This document shows, one piece after another, positions 52,911-60,981 of a stretch of 64,000 bases of DNA. Under the pieces are notes generated by a model that made no database searches, was not told where the DNA came from, and saw only the letters and a list, made by a program, of their open reading frames with translations. This DNA comes from Beutenbergia cavernae DSM 12333 (GTDB lineage: Bacteria; Actinomycetota; Actinomycetes; Actinomycetales; Beutenbergiaceae), in NCBI RefSeq assembly GCF_000023105.1, contig NC_012669.1, forward strand, positions 3,101,025 to 3,165,024. Reading direction: 5' to 3'. The number at the start of each line of letters is the position of its first letter. Position 1 is the stretch's first letter. Both the position numbers and the translations under genes were made by a program.

Positions 52911-55900
52911 GTGACGAACCCCGCGGCGCTCCTCCCCGCGTGCTGGAGCACGCCCTGGCACCTGGCCGTGGTGGACGGGCCGGACGTCGGGTGGTGCCTC
53001 CCGATCGTGGCTCGGGCGCGGGTCGTCGGGCGGGGCGTCGACGCGGACCTGACGCTCGAGGACCCCGCCCTCTCCCGGCGGCACGTCGCCGTCCGCCTGC
53101 GCGGTGACGCGGTCCAGGTGCGGGACCTCGCCTCCGCCAACGGCACCCGCGCGCTGCTCCCGCCGCGACGGCCCCGCCGGCCTCGCCGCGCGGATGCGGC
53201 GGCGCCGACGAGCCGCGGCCCGGCACCGGGCCGCACGCGCCGACGCCGGGCCGGCCGCGCCTGGCGCATCGTCCCGCCCGGCACCGTTCTCGTCGCCGGG
53301 GGCTCTCGCCTCGAGGTCCGCGCGCGCCCCGGCCGCGCGGCACCCGACCCGCCGCGCCCGGACGCCGGACTGCCCGTGGCACGCCTCGTGACGCCGCTGC
53401 TCATGGGCCTCATGTCGGTTCCGTTGCTCCTCTCCTCCGTCGGGTCCGGGCCGCTCCCGGCGTGGCGCCTGGCGCTGCTCGTCGCCGTGCCCGCGCTGCT
53501 CGTGGTCTCCGTCGTGGCCGCGGTCGTCGGGCACCGGCGTGAGCGCGGCCGCGACCCCGAGCTGCCCACGCCGGACCCGCCGACGGCGCCACCCGACCCG
53601 CCGGCGCTCGCGCTGCTCGCCGTCCGCGGCGGACCCCTCCCCGAGGCGAGCGGCATGCTGGACGTGGGCACCGAGACGATCGAGCTCGACGACGCCGCGT
53701 CGCTCGCCCTCGTGGGCGCACCGGCGGCCGTGGCGGCGATGGCCCGCTGGGTGGACGCCCAGCTCCGGCTCGCCGGGCGCACCGCCCGGGTCCTCGTCGC
53801 GTCGTCCTGGCACGAGGTGCCGGCGGACGCGGGCCGCGTCGTCGAGGTCGGCGAACGCCATGTCCGCCGCGTGTCGGCCGGGTGGGCGGAGGCGATCGTC
53901 GCTCACCTGGGCCGGCCCGCGGCACCGGAGCTCCCCGCCACCGTCCCGCTCACCGACCTCCTCGGCGCACGGACCGGGCCGGAGGTCCTCGCCGCGTGGC
54001 GCTCCCCGAGCGGCACATTGGCGGCGCCGATCGGGGTGGGCGCCCACGGGCCGCACGTCCTCGACCTGGCCGCGGACGGCCCGCACGCCCTCGTGGCCGG
54101 GACCACCGGCGCCGGCAAGTCCGAGCTGCTGCTCGCCTGGATCCTCGCGCTGACCGCCACGCACCCGCCGCGCGACCTGGCGCTCGTCCTCGTCGACTAC
54201 AAGGGCGGGGCGACGTTCGCCGCCGTCGCCGATCTCCCGCACGTGACGGGCGTGCTCACCGATCTGGACGCCGCCGCCACGGGCCGGGCGCTCGCGAGCC
54301 TCCGCGCGGAGCTGCGCCGCCGGGAGCGGGCGTTCGCGCTGGTCGGGGCGCGGGACCTCCCGCAGTACCGGGCCCGCGACCCTGCCGAGCGGGTGTCGCG
54401 CCTCCTCGTGGTCGTCGACGAGTTCCGGACCCTCGCCACCGAGCTGCCCGGGTTCGTCGACGGGCTCGTCCGCCTCGCCGCGCAGGGGCGTTCGCTCGGG
54501 ATCCACCTCGTGCTCGCCACGCAACGCCCGGCGGGCGCCGTCACCGCCGAGATGCGCGCGAACATCGGGGTGCGGATCTGCCTGCGCGTGCTCTCGTCCG
54601 CCGACTCCCTCGACGTCGTCGACGCTCCCGACGCCGCCGAGCTGCCGGCCGCGCCCGGCCGCGCCCTGGTCCGGACGACGGGGCTCAGCGAGATCCAGGC
54701 CGCGTGGAGCGGCGGCGAGCACGACGGCGGTCCGATCGCCTCCGCCGTCCGGCACGCGGCGCGTCTCGCCGGCGAGCTCGGACACGGCGAGCTCGTGGAC
54801 GTGCGCACCCCCTGGGCCCCTCCCCTGCCGGTCGACGTGCGGCGACCCGACGTGCCCGGCGTCCTCGTCACCGACCTCCCGGAGGAGCAACGGCTCGGAA
54901 CCTGGTCGTGGGAGGGCGCACCCCTGCTCGTCACCGGCGGACCGGGCTCGGGGCGCAGCACCGCCCTGGCCAGCCTGCTCGGGGCGCGCGTGCGCGCCGG
55001 GGACCACGCGCACGTTATCGGCAGGGACCTCGCGAGGCTCTGCCCGGCGGTCGGGCTCGCGCGGGGTGACCATCCGACGCTGGGCACCGTCGTCGGGCCG
55101 GAGGACCCGCGGCGTCTCGCGCGGCTCGTCACGGTGCTCGAGTCCGGCGGTGCGCGGCCGGGGACGGTCCTGGTCGTCGACGACGTCGAGACCGCGACCG
55201 AGGCGCTCGACCGCGTCGGCGGCCCCGGCGCCGGCACGGACCGGCTCGTCTCGCTGCTGCGCCGGTCCGCGTCCCTCGGGCTCCGGATCGCCGTCGCCGG
55301 CGCGGCCCCCGGCACCCGGTGGTCGGCTCTCGTGCGCCACCACCTCGCGCTCGGGGTCCGCGACGCGGGGAGCGCGGCCCTGGCGGGGATCCCGCGCGAG
55401 CTCGTGGGGGTGGCCCTCTTCTCCGGGCGCGGGGTGCTGCTCGGGCCGGACGGCCCGTTGGCCGTGCAGGTCGTGCGCGACGACGGCGCGTGGCCGACCG
55501 GCGGCGGTGCGGCGACCCCGCGCCTGCATGCGCTGCCGGACGTCGTCGACCTGGCGGCGCTCCCGCCGTCGGACGGCGAGGGCCTCGTCATCGGGGTGGG
55601 CGGCGACGACGCAGGGCACGTCCGCGTCCCGCTGCTGCCCGGCCGGCCCTGGCTCGTGGTCGGCTCGCCCGCCACCGGCCGGACGGGCGTCCTCGACATG
55701 GTGGCCGACCTGCTCGGTGACTCCCGCCGCGTGGTCCGCGTCGACCCCGGGACGCAGACGCTGCCCGACTCGCCTCCCGGCGTGACGTGGCTGGTGGACG
55801 ACGCCGAGTCGCTCCTGCCCGAGGTGTCCGACGCGCTCGCCACCCTGCTCGCCGGCCGCCGAGAGCGCTGCGTCGTCGTCACGACCGGCGAGGCAGCCGC

Positions 55901-56108
55901 CTCCTCCTATCGCGGGGTGCTCGCCGTCGTCCGCGACGCACGGACGGTGCTCCTGCTCGGATCGGCGGCCGGCTCCCCCGCCGCCGGCGTCGACACGAGG
56001 GCCGCCCGGGACCCGGTTCTCGGGCACCTGCCCGGCCGGGGCGTGCTGGTCATCGGCGGGCGCGCGTCGCCGGTGCAGATCGCGCGCGTCGGAGGATCGC
56101 GCCGCTGA
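52911..56108 (+). CDS. FHA domain-containing FtsK/SpoIIIE ATPase, EccC/EssC-like
   Basis: 1065 residues. An FHA domain (VVGRGVDADLTLEDPALSRR, H, then SANGT) is split by an Arg/Pro-rich insertion of about 40 residues. Two membrane helices follow at about 160-205. Three P-loop domains come next: GTTGAGKS at 397-404 with Walker B LLVVVDEFRTL, GGPGSGRS at 676-683, and a degenerate GSPATGRT at 918-925. This is the plan of EccC/EssC, the motor of type VII secretion; EssC also carries FHA domains. No other ESX membrane gene is nearby. A stand-alone export motor is inferred. It follows a terminator and ends next to a convergent gene. Confidence 0.85.
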   Translation: MTNPAALLPACWSTPWHLAVVDGPDVGWCLPIVARARVVGRGVDADLTLEDPALSRRHVAVRLRGDAVQVRDLASANGTRALLPPRRPRRPRRADAAAPTSRGPAPGRTRRRRAGRAWRIVPPGTVLVAGGSRLEVRARPGRAAPDPPRPDAGLPVARLVTPLLMGLMSVPLLLSSVGSGPLPAWRLALLVAVPALLVVSVVAAVVGHRRERGRDPELPTPDPPTAPPDPPALALLAVRGGPLPEASGMLDVGTETIELDDAASLALVGAPAAVAAMARWVDAQLRLAGRTARVLVASSWHEVPADAGRVVEVGERHVRRVSAGWAEAIVAHLGRPAAPELPATVPLTDLLGARTGPEVLAAWRSPSGTLAAPIGVGAHGPHVLDLAADGPHALVAGTTGAGKSELLLAWILALTATHPPRDLALVLVDYKGGATFAAVADLPHVTGVLTDLDAAATGRALASLRAELRRRERAFALVGARDLPQYRARDPAERVSRLLVVVDEFRTLATELPGFVDGLVRLAAQGRSLGIHLVLATQRPAGAVTAEMRANIGVRICLRVLSSADSLDVVDAPDAAELPAAPGRALVRTTGLSEIQAAWSGGEHDGGPIASAVRHAARLAGELGHGELVDVRTPWAPPLPVDVRRPDVPGVLVTDLPEEQRLGTWSWEGAPLLVTGGPGSGRSTALASLLGARVRAGDHAHVIGRDLARLCPAVGLARGDHPTLGTVVGPEDPRRLARLVTVLESGGARPGTVLVVDDVETATEALDRVGGPGAGTDRLVSLLRRSASLGLRIAVAGAAPGTRWSALVRHHLALGVRDAGSAALAGIPRELVGVALFSGRGVLLGPDGPLAVQVVRDDGAWPTGGGAATPRLHALPDVVDLAALPPSDGEGLVIGVGGDDAGHVRVPLLPGRPWLVVGSPATGRTGVLDMVADLLGDSRRVVRVDPGTQTLPDSPPGVTWLVDDAESLLPEVSDALATLLAGRRERCVVVTTGEAAASSYRGVLAVVRDARTVLLLGSAAGSPAAGVDTRAARDPVLGHLPGRGVLVIGGRASPVQIARVGGSRR

Positions 56109-56573
56109 CTACAGCAGGGCCGACGGCGTCCCGCGCGCCTGCGTCGCGGCGAGCGAGGAGGGAACGAGCAGCAGGACGAGCGTGGCGATCCCCAGGACGA
56201 CGACGGCGCCGCCGAGCACGGGGTTGGCCCCGATCTGGGAGATCCCGACGGCGGCGAGCAGCAGCTGCCACGTGACCACCGGTCCCCGCGGCCAGCGCCG
56301 GCCGCGCGCGAGGGCGCGAGCGCCGGCACCGAGCAGCGCCGCGAGCCCGAGAGAGAAGATCGCCAGGCCGACGGCGCTGAGCGGCTCCCCCACCCCGCGC
56401 AGGAGGTCGACCACGAAGAGGACGCCGAACGCGGTCAGGGCCGCCACCTGGACGAGCAGCAGCAGCAGCGCGACGCGGAGCGGGACAGGGAGCGATCCGA
56501 GCGACGATCGCCGTCGGCCGGCGTCGTCGGACCCGGCCGCGGAATCGGCGGATTCAGGTGGTTCGGGGGGCAC
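56109..56573 (-). CDS. Small multi-pass membrane protein of unknown function
   Basis: 154 residues from GTG. After an acidic, Ser-rich N-terminus there are about four hydrophobic segments (RVALLLLLVQVAALTAFGVLF, VGLAIFSLGLAALLGAGA, VTWQLLLAAVGISQI, GGAVVVLGIATLVLLLVPSS). It is not recognised as a named family. The stop is immediately next to that of the FHA-FtsK gene. The GTG lies seven bases after TACAGT, suggesting a leaderless transcript. Confidence 0.7.
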   Translation of the reverse strand: MPPEPPESADSAAGSDDAGRRRSSLGSLPVPLRVALLLLLVQVAALTAFGVLFVVDLLRGVGEPLSAVGLAIFSLGLAALLGAGARALARGRRWPRGPVVTWQLLLAAVGISQIGANPVLGGAVVVLGIATLVLLLVPSSLAATQARGTPSALL

Positions 56574-56580
56574 GACGACT

Positions 56581-56590
56581 ACTGTAGGCT
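56581..56590. promoter_or_regulatory. Overlapping divergent -10-like elements
   Basis: ACTGTAGGCT reads as TACAGT on the minus strand, seven bases before the GTG at 56573, and as TAGGCT (56585-56590) on the plus strand toward whiB. If both are used, the two transcripts compete for one site. The whiB start is about 200 bases away, so another whiB promoter is also likely. Confidence 0.35.
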
Positions 56591-56796
56591 GGCCCGCACC
56601 GTGGACGCGGACCCGACGACGAGGCCACGACCCGGCGCAGTGTGACGAAGCCCTCACCCGTCACGCGGGTGAAACTTGCGCGTAACCCCTTGTGTGCGCA
56701 GAAGTCGCATGTGACAGTGGTGTGCAGCAAACACCCCCCGAGTCGCCCGGATCCGCCCGGATCCCGTGTAGCGACGCGCGCCCACGAGGAGCTGTC

Positions 56797-57048
56797 ATGA
56801 CGGACTGGCGTCACCGCGCTGCGTGTCTCACCGAAGACCCTGAGCTGTTCTTCCCGATCGGCAACACCGGTCCTGCGCTCGCCCAGATCGACGAGGCGAA
56901 GGCCGTCTGCCAGCGCTGCGACGTCGTCGACTCCTGCCTGAAGTGGGCCATCGAGACCGGCCAGGACTCCGGCGTCTGGGGCGGCATGTCGGAGGACGAA
57001 CGCCGCGCCCTCAAGCGCCGCACGGCCCGCGCCCGCCGCGCCGGCTGA
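56797..57048 (+). CDS. whiB: WhiB family iron-sulfur transcriptional regulator (WhiB1-like)
   Basis: 83 residues. C10, C38, C41 and C47 (MTDWRHRAAC, AVCQRCDVVDSCL) ligate a [4Fe-4S] cluster. GVWGGMSEDERRALKRR is the Gly/Trp turn and basic DNA-binding tail. The length and sequence are nearest to WhiB1, an NO-sensitive and usually essential regulator in actinobacteria. It has a 223-base upstream region. GAGGAGCTGTC precedes the ATG. Confidence 0.95.
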   Translation: MTDWRHRAACLTEDPELFFPIGNTGPALAQIDEAKAVCQRCDVVDSCLKWAIETGQDSGVWGGMSEDERRALKRRTARARRAG

Positions 57049-57066
57049 CACTCCGCCGATCGGGGC

Positions 57067-57092
57067 CGCTCGAGGTCACTCGACCTCGAGCG
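57067..57092. terminator. Bidirectional hairpin between whiB and pdtaS-like gene
   Basis: CGCTCGAGGTC and GACCTCGAGCG form 11-base arms around the loop ACTC. The hairpin begins 19 bases after the whiB stop and covers the last codons and stop of the convergent kinase gene. Confidence 0.65.
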
Positions 57093-58638
57093 CCTCGTCC
57101 ATCTTGCCCGGGAGCACCACCGACGGCGGTGCCGCCCGGCCCTCGTCGGCACCGTCTCCGCCGTCCTGGACGCTGATCCGCAGCGGCGCGAGCCGCGCGA
57201 CGATCCGGACCTCGGTCCCTCCGCCGTCGGCGTGATGCCACTCGATGGTCCCGCGCAGCTCCCCCGCGACGAGCGTGCGCACGATCTGCATCCCGAGACC
57301 CGTGCCCGACGGGCTGCCCAACGGCCCCATCCCGACGCCGTCGTCGATCACGCGCACGACGAGCCGGGTGCCGTCCCGCTCAGCGAGGATCCGCACCGTG
57401 CCGCCGGTCTCGGCGAGCCCGTGCTCCACCGCGTTCGCCACCAGCTCCGTGAGGACGACGGCGAGCGCGGTCGCCTCCGTGGCCGGGACCGGCCCGAACG
57501 ACCCCTCGCGCACGGTCCGGACCGACTGCTCACCGGACGCGACGTCCGCCGCGAGCCGCAGCGTCCGGCCGAACACCTCGTCGAAGTCGACCACCTCGTC
57601 GATGGTCTGCGAGAGCGCCTCGTGCACCGTCGCGATCGTCGCCACCCGGCGCATCGCCTCCTCGAGGGCGAGGCGGGCGTCGTCCGACGTCGTCCGGCGG
57701 GCCTGCAGGCGCAGCAGCGCCGCCACGGTCTGCAGGTTGTTCTTCACGCGGTGGTGGATCTCGCGGATCGTCGCGTCCTTCGTCACGAGCTCCTGCTCGC
57801 GCCGCCGCAGCTCCGACACGTCGCGGCACAGGAGCACGGCGCCCATCCGTGCGCCCTTCTCCGTGAGCGGGATCGCGCGCAGCGACAGGCTGACGCCGCG
57901 GGACTCGATGTCCGTGCGCCACGCCGCGCGGCCCATGACGACGAGCGGCAGCGACTCGTCGACGAGCTCCGCCTCGTCGATGAGACCGGTCACGACCTCC
58001 GCGAGGGAGTGGCCGACGAGGTTGCCGAGCACGCCGAGCCGGTGGAAGCAGCTCAGGGCGTTGGGGCTGGCGTACAGGACCTCGCCCTCGCCGTTGAGGC
58101 GGACCAGGCCGTCCCCCACCCGCGGGGCGCCCCGCAGGCGCCCGGTGGCCGAGTTCATCGACGGGTACTCGCCGGTCGCGATCATCGAGCAGAGGTCGTC
58201 GGCCGCCTCGACGTAGTTGATCTCCAGGCGGCTCGGCGTGCGGGAGGCGCCGAGGTTCGTCTCCCGCGCGATGACGGCGATCGCCTTGCCGTCGCGCACC
58301 ACAGGGATGGCCTCCTCGCGGATCGCGTAGGACCCGTTCCACCGCGGCTCGCGGCTGCGCCGGATCACACCGCCGGTCAGCGCCTGGCCGAGGGCCGCGA
58401 CCTGTCCCTCGGGCGCGCGCCGTCCGACGACGTCCTCGTAGTGGACGGTCGCGCCGGTGGAGGGACGGCAGTGGGCGACGGCGACGAAGTCGTCGTCCCT
58501 CGTCGGCAGCCACAGCACGAGGTCGGCGAACGCCAGGTCGGAGATCACCTGCCAGTCCCCGACCAGCAGGTGCAGCCAGTCCATCTCCGCGGACCTGAGA
58601 TCACCGTGCGCCTGGATCAGGTCGCTCATCGTCGACAC
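57076..58638 (-). CDS. pdtaS: Cytosolic sensor histidine kinase, PdtaS-like (HisKA_2)
   Basis: 520 residues, no membrane segment. An N-terminal GAF-like domain (LAFADLVLWLPTRDDDFVAVA) and a PAS domain (VRLNGEGEVLYASPNALSCFHRLG) precede the HisKA_2 box IREIHHRVKNNLQTVAALLR (H295/H296). The ATPase domain has VVLTELVANAVEHGL and VIDDGVGMGPLGSPSGTGLG. PdtaS kinases pair with the PdtaR antiterminator response regulator, which is not in this window. The GTG at 58638 follows TACGCT by six bases, a leaderless arrangement. The ATG at 58629 is the alternative. It is convergent with whiB, a neighbourhood common in actinobacteria. Confidence 0.9.
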   Translation of the reverse strand: MSTMSDLIQAHGDLRSAEMDWLHLLVGDWQVISDLAFADLVLWLPTRDDDFVAVAHCRPSTGATVHYEDVVGRRAPEGQVAALGQALTGGVIRRSREPRWNGSYAIREEAIPVVRDGKAIAVIARETNLGASRTPSRLEINYVEAADDLCSMIATGEYPSMNSATGRLRGAPRVGDGLVRLNGEGEVLYASPNALSCFHRLGVLGNLVGHSLAEVVTGLIDEAELVDESLPLVVMGRAAWRTDIESRGVSLSLRAIPLTEKGARMGAVLLCRDVSELRRREQELVTKDATIREIHHRVKNNLQTVAALLRLQARRTTSDDARLALEEAMRRVATIATVHEALSQTIDEVVDFDEVFGRTLRLAADVASGEQSVRTVREGSFGPVPATEATALAVVLTELVANAVEHGLAETGGTVRILAERDGTRLVVRVIDDGVGMGPLGSPSGTGLGMQIVRTLVAGELRGTIEWHHADGGGTEVRIVARLAPLRISVQDGGDGADEGRAAPPSVVLPGKMDEALEVE

Positions 58639-58644
58639 CCGGCA

Positions 58645-58650
58645 AGCGTA
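58645..58650 (-). promoter_or_regulatory. -10 element for leaderless pdtaS-like gene
   Basis: TACGCT on the minus strand, six bases before the GTG at 58638. Confidence 0.5.
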
Positions 58651-58709
58651 ACGACGCCGGACGGCGACCACCGGCGCGGTGCCGTCGTCGTCGGGCACGG
58701 CCCCGACGA

Positions 58710-58715
58710 TAGGCT
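58710..58715 (+). promoter_or_regulatory. -10 element for DUF2505 gene
   Basis: TAGGCT with a leader of about 25 bases that contains GGGAGGAG before the ATG at 58743. Confidence 0.5.
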
Positions 58716-58742
58716 GCCCACGAGCAGCCGGGAGGAGTGGTC

Positions 58743-59249
58743 ATGGAGTTCACCGCCGAGCTTGACTACGCCGCCGCACCGGACCGCGTGGCGCGGATGC
58801 TCGCCGACCCGGAGTTCGTCCGGCGCAAGATCGACGCGACCGGCGCGCTCGAGGCCACGATCGACGTCGCCGACGCCGCCAACGGCGCCTTCACCGTGAC
58901 GTCACGCCGCTCGCTGCCGACCGATCAGGTACCGGCGTCGTTCCGCACCTTCGTCGGGCCGACGCTCGACGTGCGTCTCGTCGAGGCGTGGGGTCCCGCG
59001 GACGAGGCCGGACGCCGGGCCGGCACGCTCGCGCTCGAGATCGTGGGTGCCCCGGTCCGCGTGAACGCCACGCTCGCGCTCGTGCCGGACGGCGCCGGGT
59101 CGCGGGAACGCGTCCGGGGCACGATCAAGGCGCTCGTCCCTCTCATCGGCGGTCCGATCGAGCAGGCCGCCCGGACCGCCCTCGACGCCGCCGTGCACGC
59201 CGAGGGGCGTGTCGGGCGGGAGTGGCTCGCCGCTCAGTCCACGGCCTGA
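58743..59249 (+). CDS. DUF2505 family protein
   Basis: 168 residues. MEFTAELDYAAAPDRVARML, FVRRKIDATGALEATIDV, FVGPTLDVRLVEAWG and KALVPLIGGPIEQAA match the DUF2505 family, an actinobacterial relative of the START/polyketide-cyclase fold. Ligand unknown. A strong GGGAGGAG site fixes the ATG. It is divergent from the pdtaS-like kinase gene. Confidence 0.8.
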   Translation: MEFTAELDYAAAPDRVARMLADPEFVRRKIDATGALEATIDVADAANGAFTVTSRRSLPTDQVPASFRTFVGPTLDVRLVEAWGPADEAGRRAGTLALEIVGAPVRVNATLALVPDGAGSRERVRGTIKALVPLIGGPIEQAARTALDAAVHAEGRVGREWLAAQSTA

Positions 59250-59404
59250 CGGCTCGCCGGGACGAGGCGATCGGCGGATCCGAGCAACTCGGACGACCGG
59301 ATGTCCACATCGTGGACGGAATCCGCCTCGCCGCCGACCCGCCTCCGACGCACGGCACTCTGGGCGACGTCCAGTCACGGCCCACGATCGAGAGGTCAGC
59401 CCCA

Positions 59405-60838
59405 GTGTCACGTCAGGTGTCGGATCAGGTGTCGGATCGGGAGTCCGACGACACGCCCACGCGGAGCCGGTTCCGGTTCCCGTCCTTCAGCGTCCAGGTG
59501 ATCGGCGGCCTCGTGCTCGGCGCGATCCTCGGCTGGATCGCCTTGCGCATCGGACCGGTGGGCGCCGACGGCGACCCCAACTGGCTCACCGAGACGCTCG
59601 ACGTGATCGGCTCGTCGTTCGTCGGTCTGCTCCGGGCGATCGTGCCCCCGCTGGTGTTCACGGCGATCGTGGCGTCGATCGCGAACCTCCGGAACGTCAA
59701 CAACGCGGCGCGCCTCGCGGGGCAGACCCTGCTGTGGTTCGCGATCACGGCGGCGATCTCCGTGGCGATCGGCATCGCGCTGGGCCTCATCGTCCAGCCG
59801 GGGGTCAACACGTCGATCGGCGCCGAGCACGCGGAGACGCCCGGTCGCACGGGGACGTGGGTCGACTTCCTCACCGGGCTCCTGCCCGCGAACTTCCTCG
59901 GCCTCGGCGGGAGCGTCGGCGAGGACGGCCTGAACGTCAGCTTCAACGTCCTGCAGATCGTCGTGATCGCGCTCGTCATCGGGATCGCCGCGCTCCGAGT
60001 CGGGCGCAAGGCCGAGCCGTTCCTCACCTTCAACGCCTCGGCGCTGCAGATCGTCCAGAAGGTGCTCTGGTGGATCATCCGCCTCGCGCCGCTCGGCACG
60101 CTCGGCCTCATCGGCAACGCGGTGGCGACGTACGGCACCGACCTCTTCGCGCCGCTCGCGTCGTTCGCCGGTGCCGTGTACCTGGGCCTCGCGCTCGTGC
60201 TCTTCGCCGTCTACCCGATCCTGCTGCGGTCGGTCGGGCTGCCCGCCCTGGCGTACTTCCGCGGCGCATGGCCGGCGATCCAGCTGGCATTCGTCTCGCG
60301 GTCCTCGATCGGCACGCTGCCCGTGACCGAACGGGTCACGGAACGCAACCTCGGGGTTCCCCGCGCGTACGCGAGCTTCGCCGTGCCGCTCGGCGCGACC
60401 ACCAAGATGGACGGGTGCGCCGCCATCTACCCGGCGATCGCGGCGATCTTCGTCGCGCAGTTCTACGGCATCGAGCTGTCGATCACCGACTACCTGCTCA
60501 TCGCGTTCGTGTCCGTGGTCGGTTCGGCGGCGACCGCCGGCCTCACCGGCGCGATCGTCATGCTCACGCTCACGCTGTCGACCCTGGGCCTGCCGCTGGA
60601 AGGCGTGGGCCTTCTCCTCGCGATCGACCCGATCCTGGACATGGGTCGTACGGCGGTCAACGTGGCCGGACAGGCGCTCGTCCCGACGATCGTCGCGAAG
60701 CGCGAGGGCATCCTCGACGAGGAGCGCTACCGTTCGGGCCGCGCGGAGGACCTGTTCACCGACGACGACGCTGACGCCGACACCGCGAATGCCGACCGGA
60801 CCGACGACGACCGGACGCCCGTTCCCGCCCGCGCCTGA
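59405..60838 (+). CDS. Dicarboxylate/amino acid:cation symporter (DAACS family)
   Basis: 477 residues. Eight membrane helices and two re-entrant hairpins are expected. The family signatures are SRSSIGTLPVTERV (Ser-rich hairpin 1) and VPLGATTKMDGCAAIYPAIAAIF, where most relatives have GATINMDGT. TAGLTGAIVMLTLTLSTLGLPLEGVGLLLAIDPILDMGRTAVN is the hairpin 2 and helix 8 region. It imports glutamate, aspartate or C4-dicarboxylates with Na+ or H+. The start chosen is the GTG at 59405 behind GAGAGG; in-frame GTGs follow at 12-base steps because of a short VSDQ-coding repeat. The C-terminal tail is acidic. Confidence 0.9.
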   Translation: MSRQVSDQVSDRESDDTPTRSRFRFPSFSVQVIGGLVLGAILGWIALRIGPVGADGDPNWLTETLDVIGSSFVGLLRAIVPPLVFTAIVASIANLRNVNNAARLAGQTLLWFAITAAISVAIGIALGLIVQPGVNTSIGAEHAETPGRTGTWVDFLTGLLPANFLGLGGSVGEDGLNVSFNVLQIVVIALVIGIAALRVGRKAEPFLTFNASALQIVQKVLWWIIRLAPLGTLGLIGNAVATYGTDLFAPLASFAGAVYLGLALVLFAVYPILLRSVGLPALAYFRGAWPAIQLAFVSRSSIGTLPVTERVTERNLGVPRAYASFAVPLGATTKMDGCAAIYPAIAAIFVAQFYGIELSITDYLLIAFVSVVGSAATAGLTGAIVMLTLTLSTLGLPLEGVGLLLAIDPILDMGRTAVNVAGQALVPTIVAKREGILDEERYRSGRAEDLFTDDDADADTANADRTDDDRTPVPARA

Positions 60839-60919
60839 CTCCGGCCCGGACCGCCGCGCCGGCGGCCGGTCGGTCGGTCGGTCGGCAAGAGCACCCCATC
60901 TAGCCAGGGCGGGTACCAC

Positions 60920-60957
60920 CTCGGCGAGATCGATGCCCAGGTATCGATCTCGCCGAG
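60920..60957. terminator. Bidirectional hairpin between DAACS gene and sugar ABC operon
   Basis: CTCGGCGAGATCGAT and its exact complement ATCGATCTCGCCGAG form 15-base arms around an 8-base loop, between two convergent genes. Confidence 0.75.
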
Positions 60958-60981
60958 TGATACGCGCCGCAACCGAATGGG

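Noticed and set aside
52326-56027. 1233-codon minus-strand open frame
   Set aside because: It is antisense to the FHA-FtsK gene and part of the FtsX permease. Its composition is typical of complementary-strand artefacts in high-GC DNA.
56641-56657. CRP-like TGTGA...TCAC upstream of whiB
   Set aside because: The spacer is 8 bases instead of 6 and the outer base is not symmetric, so it does not fit the CRP consensus.
60866-60886. Tandem CGGT tetranucleotides
   Set aside because: A short simple repeat in a non-coding gap between convergent genes; no function is suggested by its context.
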